From the NCBI GenBank assembly GCA_938016235.1, contig CALLPU010000462.1:1-12091 (forward strand): DNA of 12,091 nt, given 5' to 3'. The notes below the pieces were generated by a model. It was not told where the DNA came from and did not search any database. It saw nothing but the letters and a program-made list of their open reading frames with translations. Shown here in pieces: positions 1-7,217 of the stretch. This stretch comes from an uncultured Granulosicoccus sp. (GTDB lineage: Bacteria; Pseudomonadota; Gammaproteobacteria; Granulosicoccales; Granulosicoccaceae). The position numbers and the translations under genes were made by a program. Numbering within the stretch: the first letter of the stretch is position 1; every line of letters begins with the position of its first letter.

Positions 1-441
1 CCAACGGTATCGGTTACCGATCAGACGTCTGTCATCAACGGGCAGGTTCGCCTGACGAAGATGGTGGGTGTGGATGCAGCGTGTGACGGTACAGTCGATA
101 GTGGTTTTGCTGAAGTTCAGACCGCCGGCGTTGCTCCAGGCGAATGTGCTATCTGGCGAGTGGTTGCAGAGAACCAGGGTGCAGCGAATGCTGAGAACGT
201 CACGATTACAGATGCGGTGACAGCTTTCAGTACGTACGAGGTTAATTCACTGGCCTACTGCCTGGGTAATGCGTGTTCGCCAGCTTCTGTTACAGACGCC
301 TCTGATACCGATCAAGGCACCATCACGGGCAGCACGATCGTGTTCTATGTAGGAACCGGTGCAACACCCGGTGCTGGTCTGGGTGGCGTGTTGGTCCCGG
401 GTCAGTTTGCTACCGCTCAGTTCAGCGTGAAGGTGGACTAG
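1..441 (+). CDS. C-terminal fragment of a DUF11-family surface protein (gene A, 5' end outside window)
   Basis: The reading frame is open from the first base and stops at TAG 439-441, so only the last 146 codons are seen. An internal ATG at 61 is not taken as the start, because the sequence before it aligns with the paralogue D. The visible part is one DUF11-like beta-sandwich: a strand ending in K, a CDG turn, then PGECAIWRVVAENQG, then NVTITDAV, matching the family pattern of PG-x-YxhxhxNxG followed by a nV-hxD strand. Four cysteines (in ACDG, GEC, AYC and NAC) have exact counterparts in the last 115 residues of D (7217-9856), and both proteins stop directly after a V-[KR]-[VI]-D strand. 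Seen: homology to D and the Cys pattern. Inferred: export, two disulfides and a role as a surface or fibre subunit. The gene probably belongs to the same transcription unit as the downstream barrel gene, although the 168-nt gap is larger than the other gaps in the cluster. Confidence 0.88.
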   Translation, partial: PTVSVTDQTSVINGQVRLTKMVGVDAACDGTVDSGFAEVQTAGVAPGECAIWRVVAENQGAANAENVTITDAVTAFSTYEVNSLAYCLGNACSPASVTDASDTDQGTITGSTIVFYVGTGATPGAGLGGVLVPGQFATAQFSVKVD

Positions 442-609
442 AGCACTGAGTTAGGCAGTAACGCAAGTTAAGTAAAGGGGGCAACTGGCTAAACGCTGAT
501 CACGTTGTTGCAGCAGGCCAGTTGACTCTCATTAACAACGATGTAAAGACCGGCGCAGGGAACGCGCTGGCAACCCCACCCAACTTCCAGGACTTTTCAT
601 CAGATCTCT
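442..609 (+). other. Intergenic region A-B with two interleaved inverted repeats
   Basis: This is 168 nt with no convincing gene. It holds a perfect 8-bp inverted repeat, CAACTGGC 482-489 with GCCAGTTG 517-524, and a perfect 7-bp one, CGTTGTT 503-509 with AACAACG 534-540. The second repeat has its left arm in the loop of the first and its right arm outside it, which is the geometry of an H-type pseudoknot in RNA. There is no T-tract after either arm, so it does not look like an intrinsic terminator. Repeats of this size can arise by chance in 170 nt. It could be an mRNA structure, a protein-binding dyad or nothing. Confidence 0.4.
522..549 (+). promoter_or_regulatory. Weak candidate sigma-70 promoter upstream of the barrel gene
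   Basis: TTGACT at 522-527 matches five of six bases of the -35 consensus. The best -10 at a 16-nt spacing is TAAAGA at 544-549, which matches only three of six. The -35 overlaps the right arm of the inverted repeat at 517-524. If real, it would give the barrel-lipoprotein-DUF11 genes a promoter of their own beside readthrough from gene A. The support is only consensus matching by eye. Confidence 0.2.
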
Positions 610-3600
610 ATGACCGTCTCGCGCACAATCCGTGTGTTGTTCTGCGCGCTGTTATGGCTCTGCATTGGTATTGCCAATGCCGCGACGGTATCCGGCTTTG
701 AAATTATCAACAAGGCCTTTCTGACCTACATCGACACCTTCACGGGTGAGCGCGTGGAAGTAGAGTCCAACACATCCCGAATTCACGTCGCTGAGCTGTA
801 TCAGTTCAGTTTGAATATTGACCAGGAACTTGAAGCTGCCCGATCTGAGGCGCTCGTTCTAGCCCATACGTTGACGAATACTGGCAACGCGTTGGATGAG
901 TACTCGCTTGAACTCACTAACGTGGCAGGTGATCAGGGTGATCTGGATAATCTGCAACTGCTAATCGACCTTGATGGAAATGGCCAGGTCGACGCGGACG
1001 ATCCCGTAGCTGGATCTTCCGTCATACTTCGCCCCGGTGCCTCTATCGCATTGCTGGTCAGTGGCAACATGCCGACTACCATTGCCCCTGGCGGCTTTGT
1101 CGATGTGCTGCTGAGCGCAAACTCAGCGCAGTCCGCAACCAGTACCCTGAGCAACACCGATAGAATCCGTGTGCTGGAACCTGCGCAATTGCACATGTCG
1201 CTGACCCAAACGCCAGAGTGCAGCACACTGCTCAGCGTTGACGATGTGATCTCGTACCAGCTGGATATCAACAATGCAACGGATCAGTTACCGGTTGAAC
1301 GGCAGGTACTGGTAGATGGTGTATTGAAGACCGGTGTGCTGGTTCAGCTTTCCGTACCGGAGGGCCTGTCATTGTGGGGGAGCGATGCGGTTAATACTCA
1401 CGGGTTTGAATCACTGGCGATTGTTCAGCAGCGCTCAACAACTGATGATAGCTGGATCAGTCATGCTCAAGGGGATACCAATGTCGAGCTGCAAGCATTT
1501 GCGGTACTTTATCCTTCGCATCTTTTTACGCCAGGCGCACTTGTGCCGCTCCAGTTCAGTTATGCGGTGCAATCAGATACTGCTGATCAATGGCAGGCAA
1601 GGCGCTTCGAAGTGGCAGCATCCATCGACATTGACGATGACCAGCAAGTAGACTTCGTATCCAATACCGTCTGTAATCAGGCTATACAGCTTGGCGCGTC
1701 CAATCCGGCCGTTTTGCGATTCGTGACGTCGGGCAGTGAGACGAATACCTGGATCGATACCAGCCTCTATCGCCTGGATACAGGTGATGCGTCCTCAACC
1801 GCTTACCGTGCTGACAGAGACGGAGTCTACCTGGAACTGGTTGCCTCCATATCAGACCTGCTCGCTCTTACATCTGTGGAGGGCGTGCGGCATACCAGTG
1901 TAAACCTGCAATCAAGCACCACCGGCGATTCGGTCGTTGTCCTGATGCGTGAAACGCAGCCGGGATCGGGTGTCTATCGAAGTGTGCATCCTGTCAGGCT
2001 GAATGAAACATCGTCCGGTAACGGAGCCTGGTGTCCCGACAGTGCTATCGATGCAGCAACAGGATCGATTCTCAGTACTGACAATGACGTGTCTTGTGTT
2101 TTGCGTAGCGCCACTGATGACAAGCTCATCGCTGAATTCACCGACCCGATAAACAACACGGCCCTGACTGACGCAGCAACGGTAAATCCGGCAAGCCGTG
2201 TGTTTGACTCCAGTACATTAAAGCCGGTGGCGGGTGCCATAGTCACTCTGTATAAAGGATCCGAGGTGGCTGTTGATCCTGTGACCGGTGTGCCACTGGT
2301 TTTTACCAGTGACGAAGCGGGTCGCTATTTCATTCCGCCGTTGCCGGTTGATACCTGGCTGCACATCGGTGTGGCGGCACCGAAGGATTATCTGTTTCCA
2401 TCTCGGGTAGCCGCTGAGAAACTGGACGGCTACTCAGTGTCGGCAGCGTCTTATGGTGAATCTGGCTTCAACGCCGAAGGCGGAGGCCTTTTTTCGGTAT
2501 CCGGTGAGAGCCTTCCGCTAATCATTGACATTCCTCTGGATCCTCGTGATCTGGACGCCATCCTCGCAGTAGAAAAGCGCGTGCTAGATGAAAGCGTGGA
2601 AGTGGGTGAACCTGTTCGATATGAAGTGATCATCAGTAATCAGGGTGAGAGTGTTCTGAGTGATGTCATCGTGGTGGATACTCCTGCCTATGGTTTCAAG
2701 CTGATACCTCGTACCATCACACTGGACAGACTCACGCATCAGGAACCTGATCGATTGCGGTTGGGTACCGATGCGTCTGGACAGGCATCAGGTGACGATG
2801 CAACGCAGGTTAACAAGTCTTATTTGTTCGATATCGGGCGACTTGAGTCAGGGCAGTCGCGCACGTTGCGTTATCAGTTGCAGGCAACACCGGCAGCACT
2901 GCACGGCGATGGTGTGAACACGGTGGTGGCCTCGGCACGCACTGAAACGGGCGTGGCGGTCGCCTCACAGTCCAGCCGTGCAACTGTGGAGGTTGTCAGG
3001 ACGGGCGTGTTATCAGAGCGTGCCATCCTGTTTGGCAAGGTGTATGTGGACAGCACCTGTGACTGGATACAGAACCAATCGGAATGGCCCATAGGTGGCG
3101 TTAAACTCTACTTGCAGGATGGCAGTTTTGTGGTGACCGACGAGGATGGTCAATATAGCCTTTATGGCATGCGTCCAGGGCTTTACGTGATCAAGGTAGA
3201 TCCGCTGACGCTACCCGAAGGGCTGGCATTGAAGCCGCTTGATAATCGAAATGCTGCCGATGCCAGTAGCCGGTTTGTGGATTTGTCGGAAGGTGATTTT
3301 CATCGTGCCGATTTTGCTACCGGTTGCCCTGAAGTGGATTTCGAGGGTGTCTTCAATCGCCTCGAACAGCGTAACCGCAATTTACGCGGTAGTTGGTTGA
3401 TAGAGGAGGCGGGTCGGTTTGATCCTGATGGAAAGTCTCGCCTTGTTAACGAGCGGCAGCGAGCTACGGCTGATGGCGATCTATCGAATGGCTTGCTCAG
3501 TGCGCAGCGCCCTGTTGGTCGAACAGAGATTCCACCCGCGCTGGAAGCGGACGTGTTGCCCGCAGGCAACCGGCAAACTGACACACCGGTGATATCAAGC

Positions 3601-6600
3601 CCTGATGCCACTGAGGTGACGGCCGGCATGGCATCACCGACTGAGATGGCATCGCGCATCACGGCCGAACAGGCGAAGCAGGGTACCTGGCTGTGGCCTG
3701 AAACCGAGTTCAGCACCGATGGTCGATTCATGGCGGTTGTGCGGGCAGGGGCATCGCCTCAACTGATGGTCAATGGTGTTGAAGTCAGTGATGCCCAGTT
3801 AGGTGAGCGCATCGGTAATCGGCGCGAACGTGCAGAGCTGGTGGCCTGGTACGGCATCCAGTTGAAGCCTGGATTGAACGAAGTCAAGGTTGTGGGTAAA
3901 GACAATTTCGGCAACGTACGCACACTGGCAAGCGGAATGTTCAAACGCCCGGCAGCGGGGGTCAGCATACGGCTGCGCACCAAGCAGGATACTCTGCCTG
4001 CCGATGGCGGTAGAACCATGCTGCCGATTGACGTGGTGATCAACGATGCCAATGGGTATCCGGCAAACGGCGTTTACTTCGTCACACTGGACACCACTGC
4101 CGGTGATTTTCTTGAGCCTGATCTTCAAGCCAATGTACCCGGTGTTCAGGTTCGCATTGATAACGGTCGTGGCAAGATTCACATTCGTAGTTCCGAGTTG
4201 TCCGGGCGTCTGCAGGTCACGGCGCGTTCGGGCAATATGCAAACGGCCTTGCAGCTGGTTCAGGTGGCCGCGGCCCGGCCACTGCTAGGCGCGGGTCTGA
4301 TCGAACTCGGTGGACGATGGAGCAGTCTGTCAGCGCAAGACGATCGAGCTGACCTGGAGTCTGGCTTCGAGACAACGACCCGAGCCGCTGTGTTTCTCAA
4401 AGGGCGCGTCAAGAAGGATATGAAACTCACCTTGTCGTATGACACAGACAAGGACACGAACACCGAGTTGCTGCGTGACCTGAATCCTAACGAGCACTAC
4501 CCGACGTTTGGTGATGCATCCATCAAGGGTTTTGAGGCGCAAAGTCGTAGCAAACTCTACGCAAAGCTTGAACGAGACAGGCACAGCATCATGTGGGGTG
4601 ATTACCTCACGGATACCCGATCGGATCTGGACAATCTGGCGCGTGTGCAAAGAACACTGACAGGGGCAAATGCCATTCTTGACACCGATCGGCACATCCT
4701 GCAGATGTTCGCAGCACGCGTGTCGGATATTCGTGCCAGTGAAGTGGTTCGAGGTAACGGGACTGCCATGTTGTTCAGGCTCGATGGTGCGCCGATAGTG
4801 GCGAACTCTGAAGTGATTGAGAGAGAAGTGCGGGATCGGGACAACCCCGGTCTTGTCATCAGTAGTGAGCGATTGCTTCGGTTCACGGACTACACGCTCG
4901 ACAGTGAGACAGGCCTGCTGAGTTTCAGGGATGTCGTACCCAGCGTTGATGAGAATCTGAATCCTGTCTTCATCCGAGCCAGTTATGACCAGCGGTCGAA
5001 GCTGGATGAGTATCTGGTGACAGGATTACGCTGGCAGTACAACCTGACTGATCAGTGGAAGGCAGGCTTTACGTTTACCGAAGATCAGAACCCGTTGTCC
5101 GGATACCGGATCAGTGGCCTGCATAGCTCCGCGGTACTGGGGTTGAATACGACTGTGTCAGCGGCTGTTGCGACCATGTCTCATCGCGATGGAACAGACT
5201 CTGGAGCGGCGCAACGCGTGCGCCTTGAACACTTCTGGAGCGGTAGCCGAAATCACAGAACGGTGATGAGTTGGGCGCGCGCTGATGCCACATTCACCAA
5301 CACTGATTCGGGTTTGTCGGCAGGTCGGCAGGAATGGCAGCTGGAGCACAAGCAACCGCTGACTCGTCATGTCAACGCGACGTTCAAATCCAGCTTGAGT
5401 GAGTCGACCACCGATAGCACTCACTATGGCAGCGCTGGTCTGAATCTGGACAGGCGTCTGGATCAATGGACAGTGAATGGCGGATTACGGCGTATCTGGA
5501 GTGCTGATGGCACGCGCTCATTAAGTTTCAATACCGTGTTGCTGGGTGCGACGCGGCGGTTGCGCCTGCCCGGTGATCGAACCATGACGATAGGCCTGGA
5601 TGCGGAGCGGGGTCTGTCCGATGCCAGTCGTTATCGCTACGGGATTGATTCGCGCGTACAGATGTTTGACCACGTGAGTCTGTATATGCGTTACGAGCGC
5701 GAACAGCAACTCTCGCAACAGTCGCTGACCGGTTCGCAACAGGGGAGTCGGCAGTGGATTCTGGGCGTTGAATCGGATGTGTTGCCATCCACACAGCTCT
5801 ACAGCGAATATCGCATGCGTGGCAGCTATACCGGGCGAAGCATGGAGACGGCCAGTGGTGTAAGAGGGCGATATCAACTGCGTGATGGTTTGACCTTGAA
5901 TCCTTCACTGGAAGTGATTGACGTGTTGCGCAGTGAAAACTCGGAAGACTCCATTGCGGTATCCATTGGTGTGAATGACAGTCGCAATCCGAACAGAAAA
6001 ATGACGGCTCAGGCTGAACTGCGGGATACCCGTGGCAGCCGTTATTACGGATTTCGAGCAACGCTGGCAAAGCGACTGAACCTGGACTGGACCACGCTGG
6101 TACGTGAGGAGTTTACGCGTCAGAGCCCGAGTATCGGACAAGTGTTGTCCCGACACCAGTTTACGTTGGGGCTTGCGCGGCGTCCCAAGCTGGATAACCA
6201 GCACCATGCGCTGCTGCTCGCTAACTGGCGGGAGGAGTATGGACCGGAGGATGGGCAGGACCGGCGCACCTATCTATTGTCAACTCATCAGAACCGGCAA
6301 CTGGGCAAGGGGTTCACGCTTAGCGGTAGAGCCGGCATGAAGTGGCAGTCAACACACTACGAATCTGGAGATGTATTCAGCCGCTCGCGTTTGCTGGACA
6401 TGCGCGTCAGCAAGGATATCAATCGGCGCTGGGAGGTGGATCTTCGGGGTGGTTGGCTGGGTGTGGGTAATGGCGGTGGTCGACGTTTTTCACTCGGTGC
6501 CGGCGTGTCATGGATTGTCGATCGAAACATCCGCTTAGGCCTTGCCTACAACGCTATTGGGTTTTCAGAGTCTGATCTGGATGCCCAGGGATTCAATCGG

Positions 6601-6666
6601 CAAGGTGTTCAATTAGGGCTGCAGTTTAAATTTGACGAGGATTGGTTTCAATGGCTGAGCGATTGA
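610..6666 (+). CDS. Giant outer-membrane protein: SP - EF-loop module - Ig/SdrD/DUF11 modules - large C-terminal beta-barrel (gene B)
   Basis: A protein of 2018 residues. ATG 610 is forced: the in-frame stop TAA 544-546 lies upstream with no other start codon between. The ribosome site is weak (AGGA 589-592, 17 nt away). Residues 1-24 are a Sec signal peptide (cut ANA|AT). Domains by eye: 26-190, N-module homologous to D, with NTGNA at 90-94 and a 12-residue Asp loop at 120-131; about 375-465, a surface-repeat type with a TGDSVVVLMRETQPGSGVY motif; 525-595 and 800-880, SdrD-B/carboxypeptidase-regulatory-like domains; 649-795, DUF11; 905-1020, charged, probably disordered; 1030-1112, Ig-like; 1118-1220, Big_1-like; about 1225-2018, alternating amphipathic strands of an OM barrel. 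The six mature-region cysteines all precede residue 910 and the barrel has none. QLGLQFKF at 2001-2008 fits a BAM beta-signal but is followed by ten extra residues. The reading frame overlaps the next gene. The role (anchor, pore or secretion conduit) is inferred. Annotation pipelines may call relatives 'DUF11 domain protein' or 'TonB receptor-like'. Confidence 0.9.
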   Translation: MTVSRTIRVLFCALLWLCIGIANAATVSGFEIINKAFLTYIDTFTGERVEVESNTSRIHVAELYQFSLNIDQELEAARSEALVLAHTLTNTGNALDEYSLELTNVAGDQGDLDNLQLLIDLDGNGQVDADDPVAGSSVILRPGASIALLVSGNMPTTIAPGGFVDVLLSANSAQSATSTLSNTDRIRVLEPAQLHMSLTQTPECSTLLSVDDVISYQLDINNATDQLPVERQVLVDGVLKTGVLVQLSVPEGLSLWGSDAVNTHGFESLAIVQQRSTTDDSWISHAQGDTNVELQAFAVLYPSHLFTPGALVPLQFSYAVQSDTADQWQARRFEVAASIDIDDDQQVDFVSNTVCNQAIQLGASNPAVLRFVTSGSETNTWIDTSLYRLDTGDASSTAYRADRDGVYLELVASISDLLALTSVEGVRHTSVNLQSSTTGDSVVVLMRETQPGSGVYRSVHPVRLNETSSGNGAWCPDSAIDAATGSILSTDNDVSCVLRSATDDKLIAEFTDPINNTALTDAATVNPASRVFDSSTLKPVAGAIVTLYKGSEVAVDPVTGVPLVFTSDEAGRYFIPPLPVDTWLHIGVAAPKDYLFPSRVAAEKLDGYSVSAASYGESGFNAEGGGLFSVSGESLPLIIDIPLDPRDLDAILAVEKRVLDESVEVGEPVRYEVIISNQGESVLSDVIVVDTPAYGFKLIPRTITLDRLTHQEPDRLRLGTDASGQASGDDATQVNKSYLFDIGRLESGQSRTLRYQLQATPAALHGDGVNTVVASARTETGVAVASQSSRATVEVVRTGVLSERAILFGKVYVDSTCDWIQNQSEWPIGGVKLYLQDGSFVVTDEDGQYSLYGMRPGLYVIKVDPLTLPEGLALKPLDNRNAADASSRFVDLSEGDFHRADFATGCPEVDFEGVFNRLEQRNRNLRGSWLIEEAGRFDPDGKSRLVNERQRATADGDLSNGLLSAQRPVGRTEIPPALEADVLPAGNRQTDTPVISSPDATEVTAGMASPTEMASRITAEQAKQGTWLWPETEFSTDGRFMAVVRAGASPQLMVNGVEVSDAQLGERIGNRRERAELVAWYGIQLKPGLNEVKVVGKDNFGNVRTLASGMFKRPAAGVSIRLRTKQDTLPADGGRTMLPIDVVINDANGYPANGVYFVTLDTTAGDFLEPDLQANVPGVQVRIDNGRGKIHIRSSELSGRLQVTARSGNMQTALQLVQVAAARPLLGAGLIELGGRWSSLSAQDDRADLESGFETTTRAAVFLKGRVKKDMKLTLSYDTDKDTNTELLRDLNPNEHYPTFGDASIKGFEAQSRSKLYAKLERDRHSIMWGDYLTDTRSDLDNLARVQRTLTGANAILDTDRHILQMFAARVSDIRASEVVRGNGTAMLFRLDGAPIVANSEVIEREVRDRDNPGLVISSERLLRFTDYTLDSETGLLSFRDVVPSVDENLNPVFIRASYDQRSKLDEYLVTGLRWQYNLTDQWKAGFTFTEDQNPLSGYRISGLHSSAVLGLNTTVSAAVATMSHRDGTDSGAAQRVRLEHFWSGSRNHRTVMSWARADATFTNTDSGLSAGRQEWQLEHKQPLTRHVNATFKSSLSESTTDSTHYGSAGLNLDRRLDQWTVNGGLRRIWSADGTRSLSFNTVLLGATRRLRLPGDRTMTIGLDAERGLSDASRYRYGIDSRVQMFDHVSLYMRYEREQQLSQQSLTGSQQGSRQWILGVESDVLPSTQLYSEYRMRGSYTGRSMETASGVRGRYQLRDGLTLNPSLEVIDVLRSENSEDSIAVSIGVNDSRNPNRKMTAQAELRDTRGSRYYGFRATLAKRLNLDWTTLVREEFTRQSPSIGQVLSRHQFTLGLARRPKLDNQHHALLLANWREEYGPEDGQDRRTYLLSTHQNRQLGKGFTLSGRAGMKWQSTHYESGDVFSRSRLLDMRVSKDINRRWEVDLRGGWLGVGNGGGRRFSLGAGVSWIVDRNIRLGLAYNAIGFSESDLDAQGFNRQGVQLGLQFKFDEDWFQWLSD
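6637..6640 (+). promoter_or_regulatory. Ribosome binding site deciding the lipoprotein start
   Basis: GAGG lies ten bases before ATG 6651 but only one base before the in-frame TTG at 6642. The spacing therefore favours ATG 6651 over the longer TTG form. The site lies inside the last codons of the barrel gene, which supports translational coupling. Confidence 0.6.
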
Positions 6667-7217
6667 CAAGTGCCTTGCGCACTGGCACGGCGGCGTCATG
6701 TCTGATAGTGACACTGAGTGGTTGTGTCAGTACGGATGAACTGTATGCGCCTTACGATGCTGTTGATTGCAAGGTCATCATTGAAAAGAGCGCCAACGGT
6801 GAACTGACGTTGCGGGAATTGATTTCCAATACTTACTTTCCGTGGGAGCCAGCGGTGTATTTTGACTTTGACAGTCATGAGCTGGATGCGCAGAACCGGG
6901 ATCTTCTCGAAGGAGCCACTGTTGTCATGGCGCGTTACCCGCAGCTCAACCTGAGTTTGCAAGGGTTTGCCGATCACAAGGGCTCTGAGCGTTATAACAA
7001 GGCGCTGGCAGATCGCCGGGTGCAATCCGTGATTGCTCATCTGCTGAGTAAAGGTGTGGCACGTGAGCGGATTGTCGACCAGCCTCTGGGTGAGGGTTTG
7101 GCCCAGTTTGGTACGGACGACAATTTGAGCCGAAGCATTAATCGCCGGGTTGAGCTCATGCTGCTGGACGAGGACGGTCGTCCTCTACACCCCTTGTTCA
7201 ATTTTGATGGTTTGTAA
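6651..7217 (+). CDS. OmpA-family peptidoglycan-binding lipoprotein (gene C)
   Basis: A protein of 188 residues from ATG 6651, chosen because of the GAGG at 6637-6640; a TTG at 6642 would add three residues. A type II signal peptide ends in a lipobox LSG|C at Cys25. Residue +2 is Val rather than Asp, so outer-membrane sorting by Lol is expected. After a spacer with one more Cys (40) comes an OmpA C-terminal domain (about 65-175): strand VYFDFDSHEL, then GFADHKGSERYNKAL, then DRRVQSVIAHLL, and the closing NRRVEL strand. Asp108 and Arg123 sit where OmpA-type domains hold the diaminopimelate of peptidoglycan, so binding looks intact. The gene overlaps the barrel gene by 16 nt, and its stop TAA overlaps the next ATG (TAATG). 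The context suggests it anchors or positions the barrel complex at the cell wall, like a Pal- or MotY-style tether; that role is inferred, while the domain call is secure. Confidence 0.92.
   Translation: MAERLTSALRTGTAASCLIVTLSGCVSTDELYAPYDAVDCKVIIEKSANGELTLRELISNTYFPWEPAVYFDFDSHELDAQNRDLLEGATVVMARYPQLNLSLQGFADHKGSERYNKALADRRVQSVIAHLLSKGVARERIVDQPLGEGLAQFGTDDNLSRSINRRVELMLLDEDGRPLHPLFNFDGL

Noticed and set aside
61..441. ATG 61 as a true gene start for A
   Set aside because: Codons 1-60 upstream are open in the same frame and match the paralogous strand of D, and no signal peptide follows ATG 61.
5528..6070. 180-codon reverse-strand frame (and other antisense frames over 3300-6200)
   Set aside because: Rich in His, Ser and Arg without domain logic, and opposite the clear barrel-coding frame. 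Typical shadows of a long coding region.
610..6666. Classical autotransporter or TonB-dependent receptor for gene B
   Set aside because: The barrel region is far larger than the roughly 300-residue autotransporter barrel. I see no TonB box or plug after the signal peptide; Ig-like modules occupy the N-terminus instead.
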